From Paraburkholderia aromaticivorans (GTDB taxonomy: Bacteria; Pseudomonadota; Gammaproteobacteria; Burkholderiales; Burkholderiaceae), in NCBI RefSeq assembly GCF_012689525.1, contig NZ_CP051514.1, positions 124,001 through 188,000 of the forward strand: 64,000 nt of DNA, given 5' to 3'. Position 1 is the first letter of the stretch. The number at the start of each line of letters is the position of its first letter. Shown piece after piece: positions 54,795-63,285 of this stretch. The notes below the pieces were generated by a model. The model did not search any database. It had not been told where the DNA came from and saw nothing but the letters and a program-made list of their open reading frames with translations. The translations under genes were made by a program, and so were the position numbers.

Positions 54795-55907
54795 TCAGGC
54801 CTCAAATATCGGATAAAACTTGGGCAGCTTGATGCGGGCATCGTCGGTGGTGAACTGCCAGTTGATCGTGGCTTAAGATGATCTCGCCGAGCCTGCCAGG
54901 CGGCCACCTCGCGGTGCACAGTGTCGATGTTGTCGATACGCGGGTCCAGACATTGCTTGATCATCACGTCGATCTCAGCCATGCTCAGCCAACTGTCATA
55001 TTTCGGTATGTAGACAAATTCAACCGGTCCCACAGCGCTTTGCCTGCGATGGCGGGAAGGTTTCGTAGAGCGCGGCGGCCGTGTGGGTGTTGAGGTTGTC
55101 CATCACGAGGGTGATTCGTTGCGCATCCGGGTAGGCTTGGGCAATGTCCTGCACGAAGCGGGACCATTGCACCTTGGGCCGGGATTCGGTGACTTTGGCA
55201 AGACGCGCTCCGGCCGGGGGTTCCGATGCCATGAAGACATTGCACACGCCACAGTGCTCGTATTCGTAGTCCTCCTGCGCAGGACGCCCTGACGCCGCGT
55301 CGATCGGGTCGCGGGTCTGGGCGAGTCGGCTGCCGGGGCGTTTCGTGCATACACACGAGGTGCGCCGCATCGCAGAGTCGATGGTAGACATCGAGCACAT
55401 TTCCATGGCCGCCACGAACTCTGCGTTCGCTTGCGGCGGGATGACCCAACCTATCTTGCGCCAGGGTTTGAGTCCTTTTTTGAGCGCGCGCCGCACCGTT
55501 TCGTGCGAGAGACAATCCACGTACTCCAGCTCTACGGCACGCTGGGCCAACAACCTCAGCGACCGGTCCGCCTGGCCCTCGCGAGGCGCCGCAGCTCATC
55601 GCAATGAATCGGGCCTCAAGCTCGCCATCGATCTTGCAGTCGTAGACCCTTTGGCTCGGCGGCCTGACAAGCGCAGCTTCGTAGCCTTCCTCGACGAAGC
55701 GTTTCTTCATCCGGTCTATCTTGCGGGGCTCGCGTGCAACACCGCCGCAATCTCTTGCCCAGAGCAGCGGGAGTGCCCTGAAGAGGTGTCGCAATTCAAC
55801 AGAATCAGAGCGTTGATTACCTTCCGGGACTGGTGCGAACCTTTGCTCACAATCGTTTCGAGTTGCTCCCTTTCTTCAGCCGTCAGGGTAACGATATATT
55901 TCTCCAT
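54795..55907 (-). pseudogene. decayed IS630-family transposase
   Basis: Reading on the minus strand from ATG 55907, the pieces appear in order but in different frames. They are MEKYIVTLTAEEREQLETIVSKG; KIDRMKKRFVEEGYEAALVRPPSQRVYD; LAQRAVELEYVDCLSHETVRRALKKGLKPWRKIGW; HCGVCNVFMASEPPAGARLAKVTESR and ITLVMDNLNTHTAAALYETFPP; FVYIPKYDSWLSMAEIDVMIKQCLDPRIDN; and WQFTTDDARIKLPKFYPIFEA up to a stop at 54795. Several frameshifts (near 55700, 55400, 55020, 54880) make it inactive. It is of a different IS630 type from the element at 31469. Confidence 0.88.
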
Positions 55908-56060
55908 TCCCCGATTTTCGCGCCGCTTGCTCGCGTTTACAACGTCTTTTCCCGGCCCTACACATTCACCGACAATTCACGCAAGTCGCGACACTGGCCA
56001 CCACTTGTACACCATTCATCAGCCGCTCGCAGAGAGCGACGGCCTTCACTGCATGCGAGT

Positions 56061-56921
56061 TCAGTTCGCGGCGATGACGACAGTACAGGTGATCCCGGCC
56101 GCCAGCACGATATCATCCGGCACAGAATCAATCTTCACCCGCACCGGTACGCGCTGTGCCAACCTGACCCAGTTGAAAGTCGGATTCACATCAGCAAGCA
56201 GTTCGCGGCTTTCCGGATTATCCCGATCATAGATCCCTCGAGAAATACTGTCGACATGCCCCTGCAGCGTGCCACCGCTCATCAGCCGTACTTCAGCCTT
56301 ATCACCGATACGAACATGAGGAAGCTTGGTTTCCTCAAAATACCCATAAACCCAGAATGAATGGCTATCGACAATCGCCAGCTTGGCGGCACCAGCAGTC
56401 GCATAATCGCCGCGAAACACGCTCAGATTCGTGACGTAACCGTCCGCCGGCGACACCACCCGAGTCCGATCGAGATTCAGCCTGGCTGCATCGAGCGCCG
56501 CCAGTGCTTGCTGATAGGCAGCCTCGGCAGCAGTGGCCGTATGCGTCGCATTCTCGCGGTTTTCTTTCGACACGACCAAAGCGTCCATATCGGCGCGTCG
56601 TTGCGCGTCGTCGCGCTTCATCTGTAACTCGGCCTTACGCGCAGCAACAGCAGCTTGCGCCTGCTCAACGGCAATCTGATAGTGCGAAGGATCGATCTGC
56701 ATCAACAGATCTCCCTTCTTCACCAGTTGATTGTCCTTAACAGGCAGATCGACAACCGCGCCGGAGACATCTGGCGCGACATTCACGATCTCGGCGCGCA
56801 CGCGCCCATCACGTGTCCACGGTTCATCCATGTAATGAACCCACAACACGCGCCCAATCAAAATCGCGACGATAAAAATAATGGCTGTCGCGACGAAGCC
56901 CACAAGATTTCGGATGGTCAT
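56061..56921 (-). CDS. HlyD/AaeA-type periplasmic adaptor (second efflux operon)
   Basis: ATG 56921 gives 286 residues. An N-terminal anchor (VGFVATAIIFIVAILIGRVLWVHYM) is followed by WTRDGRVRAEIVNVAPDVSGAVVDLPVKDNQLV, a coiled hairpin and VVSPADGYVTNLSVFRGDYATAG and YGYFEETKLPHVRIGDKAEVRLM. It is paralogous to the adaptor at 28415. It is the last gene of NodT-AaeB-AaeX-AaeA. Confidence 0.92.
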   Translation of the reverse strand: MTIRNLVGFVATAIIFIVAILIGRVLWVHYMDEPWTRDGRVRAEIVNVAPDVSGAVVDLPVKDNQLVKKGDLLMQIDPSHYQIAVEQAQAAVAARKAELQMKRDDAQRRADMDALVVSKENRENATHTATAAEAAYQQALAALDAARLNLDRTRVVSPADGYVTNLSVFRGDYATAGAAKLAIVDSHSFWVYGYFEETKLPHVRIGDKAEVRLMSGGTLQGHVDSISRGIYDRDNPESRELLADVNPTFNWVRLAQRVPVRVKIDSVPDDIVLAAGITCTVVIAAN

Positions 56922-56934
56922 GTTTCGACTCTGA

Positions 56935-57135
56935 TCAACGATAAACGGCGAGACCCAGCACGCCGCACACACACACGAGCAAGCTGGCCCGGAACAAGGA
57001 CGGATGCCACACCACGCGATACAAACCCGTATAGGCGATCACGCGGTCCAATACCCAGGTCAGCGCGGCGCCCGCGATGAACAGCAGCACGATGGCCGGC
57101 ACGTAGGCGTCGAAAACAGCAATATCACGTGGCAT
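56935..57135 (-). CDS. AaeX-like DUF1656 small membrane protein (second operon)
   Basis: ATG 57135 follows AAGGAG, which lies inside the end of the AaeB gene (the two overlap by 11 bp). The protein is 66 residues with two transmembrane segments and the DUF1656 pattern (VPAIVLLFIAGAALTWVLDRVIAYTGLYRVVWHPSLFRASLLVCVCG). Its role in the pump is not known. Confidence 0.9.
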   Translation of the reverse strand: MPRDIAVFDAYVPAIVLLFIAGAALTWVLDRVIAYTGLYRVVWHPSLFRASLLVCVCGVLGLAVYR

Positions 57136-59335
57136 GACGAACTCCTTCTGACGCGTCGGCACGTCCGCTCATCAGCGGTTCAAGCGGCGATTGCGGATCG
57201 AGCAGCGCGGTACGAATGAAATGCAGTTGACTCAAAATGCGTTGCAGCCGATGCCGCTCTTCACGCGGCGGCGTGAAGGTGGCGAGCATCTGCTGAACCG
57301 TGGCGATGGCATCGGTGGTCGCGGCCAGCGCGCGGTCGAAACGGTCTTCACGCGGCCGCTCGAACAGCGTGGCCAGCGCGTCACGCATCGAACGCAACGC
57401 GATGCGCCATGGCATTGACTTCGCATAGCGCGCGTCGGCGGGCAGCGCCGCGACCTCGCGGCGCAGGTCGATCACCGCGTTGCCGACTTCGAGCACCGAG
57501 AAGAGCCAGCGCAAGGTGTCGCGTTTGAGCTCGGGCTCGTTCTGCGCGAGCGCATTGATCTGGAACATCAGATCGCGCGCGCCGCTCTCGAAGCGCGAAC
57601 GCACGCGACGCATGCCCGCGCGGCTTGCCAGCACGACCTGGCGGCGCAGATCCACCAGCAGCCGGTTGCGCAGCCACGGTGTCGAAGGCGGCAGCAATAC
57701 CGCGAACGCGATCGACGACACCAGCATCGACAGCACAAGCGCCAGCGCGTCGTTCATGAAGGCGCTCGGGTCGTAGTGAATCACGTTGTCCGGGCCGGCC
57801 AGGAAACAGAAGAAGATGCAATAGCCGACGCCGTAGCCGGCCAGCGCGGGCCGAGTCGTCATGAACACGCCGAGCAGCAGGAACGGCGTGAGCGCGGCGC
57901 ACAGCAGCGGAAAGCCGTCGATGTGCGGATACACGCCGTACACCGCGATCATGCCCATCACCGCAGCGGCCAGCGTGCCGCCGGCCATCTGGAAGGCCGT
58001 GCGCTTCGGATTCGGCGACGACGACGCCAGCGCACAGACCGTTGCGGCGACCAGCGTCAAGGTCGAGCCGCTCGGCCACGCGGTCGCGATCCAGAACGCG
58101 CTGAGCACCATCATCACGATGGCCGCCCGCAAGCCGGCGACGCCCGCCGCGATCGCGTTCGTCTTCGGTTCGTAACGCTCGATCCAGCGCTCGCGCTCGT
58201 GCGTATCGACGGCAAGCGACGCGTACGTGGCCGCATACGCATGCAGATCGTCGATGAAGCGGTACAGCAGTTCGGCGCCGGTGTCGAAGTCGAGCAGCGG
58301 CGCCTCGGGATGCGCTTCCAGTTGCGCCCGTGTCGCGCGCACGCGTTTGGGCAACTCGGCTTTGTAGGCCTCGAGTTGCGCGGCGGCGTGCGCGGCGTCG
58401 GCGGCGCTCAGCACGGGTTCGCCGGACTTCGCGAGCAGCGGGGCGATTTCCTTGAAGTACGGTTCGAGCGCGTCGATCGCGGTGGCCGCGCCGCTCGTGT
58501 TCGTGTTGCGCAAGCGGTTCATCAACTGATGCAGCGCGTGAAAACGCGTCGACGCGGTCATGAACTCGCTGTTCAGACGCGCGAGACGGCCGCCGCGCAT
58601 GCGCGAATCGGGGCCTTCGAACACGGCCACGCTGCGCGCGGCCTCGAAACCGACGATGTCGGCGACAAAGCGCGCATTGGTCGCTTCGATCTGCGCGCGG
58701 TCGTTGCGGCCGGCGAGCGACGTCGACACATACTCGACGAACGCCGAGAAACGCGCGCGCACGGTGCCGCGCATCTGCAAGCCGGCGAACTGTGGAAACA
58801 CAAGCCCGCTCACGGCGCCCGCGCAGACGATGCCGACCACCACTTCGGCCACCCGCGTGAGCGCGCTCAGAAACGCGCCGTCCGGATGTTGCGAGGCGGG
58901 AATGCCGATCAGCGCGGCGGTATAGCCGGCGAGCACGAAACCGTACGAGCGGAAGTTGCGGTTGCGCGCGGCGCCGGCGGTACAGATGCCGACCCAGATC
59001 GCCGTCGTGACGATGAACAGTTCGGGCTGCTGCGCGAACAGGCCGATCAACGCGAGCATCACGACTAGACCGACTAGCGTGCCGCAGATCCGGTAGAAGC
59101 TCTTCGCGAACACCATGCCGCTTTGCGGCTGCATCACGATGAACACAGTGGTCATCGCGGTGCGCGGCTGCGGCAGGTCGAGCTTCATCGCGACGCCGAG
59201 CGCGAGGAAGCAGGCGGCGAGCGCTTTGAAGAGGTAGATCCACGTGAGGCCGTCGTTGCGGGCCCAGTCGGCGGCGGCCGCGTATAACGCGGCGAACGAC
59301 GTCCGACGCGAGGCGGAAGAGGGGGAGGCTGACAT
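57125..59335 (-). CDS. FusC/AaeB-like inner-membrane efflux subunit (second operon)
   Basis: ATG 59335 with GAGGAAG upstream gives 736 residues. Two blocks of about six transmembrane helices are seen: LFKALAACFLALGVAMKLDLPQPRTAMTTVFIVMQPQSGMVFAKSFYR and later AAIVMMVLSAFWIATAWPSG to FPLLCAALTPFLLLGVFMTTRP. It exports aromatic acids or similar compounds with the adaptor and NodT channel. It lies 11 bp after the NodT gene. GC at third positions is very high, so open frames on the other strand are shadows. Confidence 0.92.
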   Translation of the reverse strand: MSASPSSASRRTSFAALYAAAADWARNDGLTWIYLFKALAACFLALGVAMKLDLPQPRTAMTTVFIVMQPQSGMVFAKSFYRICGTLVGLVVMLALIGLFAQQPELFIVTTAIWVGICTAGAARNRNFRSYGFVLAGYTAALIGIPASQHPDGAFLSALTRVAEVVVGIVCAGAVSGLVFPQFAGLQMRGTVRARFSAFVEYVSTSLAGRNDRAQIEATNARFVADIVGFEAARSVAVFEGPDSRMRGGRLARLNSEFMTASTRFHALHQLMNRLRNTNTSGAATAIDALEPYFKEIAPLLAKSGEPVLSAADAAHAAAQLEAYKAELPKRVRATRAQLEAHPEAPLLDFDTGAELLYRFIDDLHAYAATYASLAVDTHERERWIERYEPKTNAIAAGVAGLRAAIVMMVLSAFWIATAWPSGSTLTLVAATVCALASSSPNPKRTAFQMAGGTLAAAVMGMIAVYGVYPHIDGFPLLCAALTPFLLLGVFMTTRPALAGYGVGYCIFFCFLAGPDNVIHYDPSAFMNDALALVLSMLVSSIAFAVLLPPSTPWLRNRLLVDLRRQVVLASRAGMRRVRSRFESGARDLMFQINALAQNEPELKRDTLRWLFSVLEVGNAVIDLRREVAALPADARYAKSMPWRIALRSMRDALATLFERPREDRFDRALAATTDAIATVQQMLATFTPPREERHRLQRILSQLHFIRTALLDPQSPLEPLMSGRADASEGVRHAT

Positions 59336-59346
59336 GTTCGGCTTCC

Positions 59347-60999
59347 TCACTCGGCCGCTCGCGCACTGGCTGACGGGCGCGTTGTGGCAGCAGTGGCGCT
59401 CATGCCGGCACCGATCGCGTGTGTGGCGACAGCCGGCGCGGTGTTGTCCGCGTGGCTGGCCGGAGCTGTCTGCGCCGGCGCGTTCGCGGGCTTGACCGCG
59501 GCCTTGCCTTTGCCCTTGCCATGTGCAGGCAACGTCTCGTTCGCATGCGGGCCATTGGCCGGCTCGTCGAGCCCGCCGCCCAACGCCGTGACCAGTGACG
59601 CATGCGCGCCCAGCCGCTCGGCCTGAATCTTCGCAACGCCTTCCTGCGCGCGCAGCAACTGGTTTTGCGCGATCAGCACGTTCAGATAGTCGGTCAGCCC
59701 GCGCCGGTAACCTTCGCGCGACAACTCGTAGTTCTTGCGGGCCGCCGCGACCGAACGGTCCGCATCGTCGGCCTGCGTGGCGAGCGAGCGGATCCGGATC
59801 ACCTGATCGGAAATGTCCTTGAGCGCGCCGACAATCGACTGGTTATAGCTCTCGACGGCTTCGTCGTAACCCGCCGACGCCGCGCCGAGTTGCGAACGCA
59901 GCCGTCCGCCATCGAGGATCGGCAGCGACAGCGCCGGCCCCGCGCTCCAGCTATGCGACGGGTTCTTCAGAAACTGGAACAGCGGCCCCATCGCCGCATA
60001 ACCGCCGATCGACGCCAGCAGGTTGATATCCGGATAGAAATCGGCCTTGGCGACGTCGATGCCGCGCGCTTGCGCCGCGACCGTCCAGCGCGCCGCGACC
60101 ACGTCCGGCCGATGGCCGATCAGGTCCGCGGGCAAGGCGCTCGGCAATCCGGCCGACGCGTTCAGCGAGAGCGTCGGACGCTGGATCGAATCGCCCGCGC
60201 CCGGACCCCTGCCGGCCAGCGCGGCCAGCTGATTGCGGCCGAGCGCGATCTTTTCTTCGATTTCGTCGATCTGGCGTTCGTATTCCGGCAGCGGCGTTTC
60301 GGCCTGGCTCACTTCGAGCTGCGTGCCGATGCCGCCTTTCAGACGCCGGTTGGCCAGATCCACGATCTGCTGCTGTTGCTGCAAGGTGGCCTTGGCGATG
60401 TCGAGCAGCGCGTAGTTCATCGACATCTCGATGTACGTGCGCACCACGTTGCCTTCCAGTTCGAGCTGGGCGGCGCGCGCATCGGCCGAACTCGCGTGCG
60501 CGGCGTCGAGCGCGCGCTCGGCGGCGTTCTTGTCCTTGCCCCAGATATCGAGGTGATACGACAGGCCGAGCGTGCCGGTGTTGTTCCACGATTGCTCGCC
60601 GGCCAGCGGGCCCGGGCCGTAGTAGAGGTTGTCGGCCCACTTCTGGCGCTGGATCGACAGGCTGCCGTTGACTTGCGGCGACAACGCCGAGCGGGCGACA
60701 CCGGCCATCGACATGGCTTCGCGCACGCGCGCCTGGGCAGCCGCGAGGCTCGGGTTGCCGGCTTGCGCATCTTCGATCCACTGGTTCAGTTGTGGATCGT
60801 TATAGGCGCGCCACCAGTCGACCGCGGGCCATTGGGCGTCCGCGTTGGCGGCGCGGATCGCGTTGCCCGCGTCAAGTGAAGCGGGTTCGATTCCGCTGGC
60901 CTGCGGCGCGACGCCTCCGGTACTGGCGCAACCGACGATTGTTAATGAAATAGCAATAGCCGATGTGATGCCGATCCATTTCGGTGCCGGAGACTGCAC
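59347..60999 (-). CDS. NodT-family outer-membrane efflux lipoprotein (second operon)
   Basis: GTG 60999 with GGAGAG upstream is preferred over TTG 61011; the protein is about 550 residues. The lipobox TIVGCAST lies near residue 24. The outer-membrane factor repeats (WWRAYNDPQLNQWIEDAQAGNPSLAAAQARVREAMSMAG and PADLIGHRPDVVAARWTVAAQARGIDVAKADFYPDINL) are complete, with a Pro/Ala/Lys-rich tail after residue 490 that is unusual. It heads the operon. Confidence 0.93.
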   Translation of the reverse strand: MQSPAPKWIGITSAIAISLTIVGCASTGGVAPQASGIEPASLDAGNAIRAANADAQWPAVDWWRAYNDPQLNQWIEDAQAGNPSLAAAQARVREAMSMAGVARSALSPQVNGSLSIQRQKWADNLYYGPGPLAGEQSWNNTGTLGLSYHLDIWGKDKNAAERALDAAHASSADARAAQLELEGNVVRTYIEMSMNYALLDIAKATLQQQQQIVDLANRRLKGGIGTQLEVSQAETPLPEYERQIDEIEEKIALGRNQLAALAGRGPGAGDSIQRPTLSLNASAGLPSALPADLIGHRPDVVAARWTVAAQARGIDVAKADFYPDINLLASIGGYAAMGPLFQFLKNPSHSWSAGPALSLPILDGGRLRSQLGAASAGYDEAVESYNQSIVGALKDISDQVIRIRSLATQADDADRSVAAARKNYELSREGYRRGLTDYLNVLIAQNQLLRAQEGVAKIQAERLGAHASLVTALGGGLDEPANGPHANETLPAHGKGKGKAAVKPANAPAQTAPASHADNTAPAVATHAIGAGMSATAATTRPSASARAAE

Positions 61000-61155
61000 G
61001 ATTCTCTCCAAAAATGACTATATCCGTCTTCAGGTCATTATATTTTCGTTTAATTGTTGGAAAAAGAGAATTAATTGCAATGGATTTTTGCAGAACCCGA
61101 ATTAATCGCATGATTGATGTGTGCAACAATCGGATCGATTTCAGAGGAGCGAGAA
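61000..61155. promoter_or_regulatory. AT-rich divergent promoter with two direct repeats
   Basis: The region between the NodT operon and the LysR gene is markedly AT-rich against its surroundings. It contains GAATTAATTGCA (61068-61079) and GAATTAATCGCA (61099-61110). These are direct repeats 31 bp apart, about three helical turns. They are the best candidate binding sites for the adjacent LysR protein. Confidence 0.55.
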
Positions 61156-62121
61156 ATGGATACTCTCCAAAACATGCGGGCATTTGTACGCGTTGTCGAA
61201 GCGGGCAGCTTCACAGCAGCTGCGCATCACCTCGGCTCAACTACGGCTCACACGTCGCGCTCCGTGTCGGACCTCGAAGCGCACTTACACACGCGCCTGC
61301 TGAATCGGACAACCCGCCGCATTGCTCTGACCGAGGCTGGCGAGCGTTATCTGCACCGGTGCCAGCAGATCCTTGCATATGTCGATCAGGCTGAAGCGGA
61401 AGCCGGCGACGCACAGGCGAGACCCTCCGGCAAACTCAAGGTCCACGCGATGACCGGTTTTGGCCAGCATTACATTGTGCCGGCCGTGAGCCGCTATCAG
61501 ACGCGCTACCCCGACGTGAGTGTCGAGCTGACGCTCGCGCAACGAACGCCGGACCTGCTCGATGAAGGATTTGACGTGTCGCTGACTCTGGCCGCAGGGT
61601 TACCTGACTCCGGACTCGTTTCGCAACGCCTGGGCGGCACGTTCAGCGTCGCGTGCGCTTCACCCGCCTACCTCAGGCGCAATGGCACGCCGACGTTACC
61701 CGCGGACCTTGGCGGGCATTGCTGTATCCAGATGGTGACGCCTGTCTTTCGCGCCAACGAATGGAGTTTCGATGGACCGAACGGCGAAGAATCGATTGCA
61801 CTCGCGCCAGCAACATTTCAGATCAATGTTGCCGATGCACTGGCGATCGCGGTCCGTGAAGGCATGGGTATCGGCCTTTTGCCGACCTATTCCGCCGCCA
61901 GCGGGCTGCGCAGCGGAGAACTGGTGCGCATTCTGCCGGAATATACGTCCCAGCAGATGAATGTCTACGCGTTGTATCCGTCGCGCCAGTACCTCGACGC
62001 CAAAATCCGGACCTGGGTCGAGTTCCTTCGGGAAGAATTGCCGTCGGTACTCGCCGGGGACCAGGCTGAACTGGGCACGCTGCCACACGATCACGCCCTG
62101 TCTGTCTGCGGATTCGAGTAA
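61156..62121 (+). CDS. LysR-family transcriptional regulator
   Basis: ATG 61156 follows GAGGAGCG; the protein is 321 residues. The N-terminal winged helix is typical: MRAFVRVVEAGSFTAAAHHLGSTTAHTSRSVSDLEAHLHTRLLNRTTRRIALTEAGERYL. A LysR effector-binding domain follows from about residue 90 (GKLKVHAMTGFGQHYIVPAV). It is divergent to the NodT-AaeB-AaeX-AaeA operon, the arrangement of AaeR, and so likely activates it in response to an aromatic ligand. Its TAA stop is followed after 3 bp by an insertion element. Confidence 0.93.
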   Translation: MDTLQNMRAFVRVVEAGSFTAAAHHLGSTTAHTSRSVSDLEAHLHTRLLNRTTRRIALTEAGERYLHRCQQILAYVDQAEAEAGDAQARPSGKLKVHAMTGFGQHYIVPAVSRYQTRYPDVSVELTLAQRTPDLLDEGFDVSLTLAAGLPDSGLVSQRLGGTFSVACASPAYLRRNGTPTLPADLGGHCCIQMVTPVFRANEWSFDGPNGEESIALAPATFQINVADALAIAVREGMGIGLLPTYSAASGLRSGELVRILPEYTSQQMNVYALYPSRQYLDAKIRTWVEFLREELPSVLAGDQAELGTLPHDHALSVCGFE

Positions 62122-62124
62122 TCG

Positions 62125-62732
62125 GGTTGTGTCGCGACAGGGCGACCTGGTCGAACGATAGCAATTTGGCGAGCACTGCTTACATCCACGGCGGTTTGCT
62201 GGTTCTGTTGCAATAACGGGGGGCTGGTATGCTGCGGGACCTCACGTAACGATGCGGGCGACTGCGAGAGCACTAAATCAGGCGGTAGCCAAAGTGCTGA
62301 AGCGGTTGCACTATCCGCTCGAGATAGTGTTGGTGTGCGTGCGTTGGTATGTGGCTTGCCCGCAGAGCATCTCATGGAGATGATGGCCGAACGCGGGATT
62401 GCGGTCGATCATTCGACCGTGCACCGGTGGTGCCGTCAAACTACAGCGTACGGCTTCCGGACGTTTCGAACGACGGAAATTGCGCTACGTCACGGCATTA
62501 GGCAAGTTGCCCGATCCTCCGGCTACCCACACTTTTTACTGACGAACCGAGATTTTAGATGTGCCCGCATCTTGTTGAGCAGCATTGAACCAATGCATAT
62601 GATCGCCAAGGGGAAGATGAAAGGCGCAGGCAAACTCCAGCCATCTGCCGCTCAGCAACTCTACTTGCTGGCGACATAAGCAATCCTGACCAAATCGCTG
62701 TCGTTCGCCAAATCATCTATCGCGACACAACC
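62125..62732 (+). mobile_element. deleted insertion element with IS6-like transposase remnant
   Basis: The left end GGTTGTGTCGCGACAGG from 62125 and the right end, reverse complemented from 62732, GGTTGTGTCGCGATAG, are inverted repeats. Similarity continues inwards for about 60 bp (TCGAACGATAGCAATTTGG against GCGAACGACAGCGATTTGG). The 608-bp element holds a transposase with most of its middle missing. No clear target duplication is seen. It sits 3 bp after the LysR stop. Confidence 0.65.
62250..62679 (+). pseudogene. internally deleted IS6-family transposase
   Basis: The start is recognisable over a frameshift: VLKRLHYPLEIVLVCVRWYVA, then EHLMEMMAERGIAVDHSTVHRWCRQTT. The sequence then jumps to the C-terminal segment RCARILLSSIEPMHMIAKGKMKG...PSAAQQLYLLA. 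The whole DDE core is missing. This is a different IS6 subgroup from the copies at 52830 and 63286. Confidence 0.7.
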
Positions 62733-62733
62733 T

Positions 62734-62905
62734 CGTATCGCGCGGCCGCGCCCGCTACGCCGTCGAGGGCGCGCTGTTCAAGCGGCCCGGCATAGCGAAC
62801 TGCTTCACCGAAGTCGTCATCGCGACCCGGGCCTTCGACCGCTCCGCTGCAACGCGGGAAGTCCTGCGCACGGCCGCCGACACACAGCATGCCGGCGTGG
62901 CCTGA
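62734..62905 (+). pseudogene. C-terminal fragment of unidentified gene
   Basis: From the element's right border a good coding frame runs to TGA at 62903-62905: RYAVEGALFKRPGIANCFTEVVIATRAFDRSAATREVLRTAA. I do not recognise it. The 5' part is missing, presumably lost at the insertion element. A terminator follows directly, as expected for the true end of a gene. Confidence 0.4.
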
Positions 62906-62918
62906 CCGGCCGTTTTTT
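62891..62918 (+). terminator. intrinsic terminator
   Basis: GCCGG (62891-62895) pairs with CCGGC (62906-62910) and is followed closely by seven T residues. It ends the fragment at 62734-62905. Confidence 0.6.
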
Positions 62919-63086
62919 TCTGTCCGAGGGTGCCGTTGCGCCGGGTCGCCCGACTTCCCGGCGCTACAGATAGCGGCCTTCCGAGGAGCTTTTACGACCA
63001 AACGCGTGACGGTTCATGGTCACGCCGCCGAACCGTTCCATGCGTCTCGGCACAGCCGTCCGCACCTGTACCCCGCCATACACCCT

Positions 63087-63285
63087 ATGCGCAAACTATT
63101 CCACGCCTGGTTTTTCGTTCTTCTCGCTCTTGGCGCCTCGCCCATCTTTGCCGCAGCAGCGCAAGCCGCGCCCGCGTCGTCGGCGTCCGGCGCCCGAGTT
63201 ACGCTGACGCCGGAGCAGGCCCGCCAAGCGCTCGTCGTCCTCAATGACCGGAAGCACCGCGCGCGAGTCACCCATACGCTGCAAG
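63087..63285 (+). pseudogene. N-terminus of a mechanosensitive-channel-like protein, cut by IS6 copy 2
   Basis: ATG 63087 begins a clear signal peptide (RKLFHAWFFVLLALGASPIFAAAAQAA) followed by ARVTLTPEQARQALVVLNDRKHRARVTHTLQ. That pattern resembles the start of large Burkholderia MscS-type channel proteins (TPEQAxxALxVLND). The frame is interrupted at 63286 where the IS6 copy begins, so only about 66 residues remain. The family call rests on this short stretch. Confidence 0.5.

Noticed and set aside
57381..59366. 661-residue and other long open frames antisense or alternate-frame to the AaeB gene
   Set aside because: Arg/Ala-rich composition typical of GC-rich shadow frames; the real gene covers the same bases with clear domains.
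59602..60879. 425-residue plus-strand frame opposite the NodT gene
   Set aside because: It mirrors the NodT coding strand and has no domain, signal or ribosome site.
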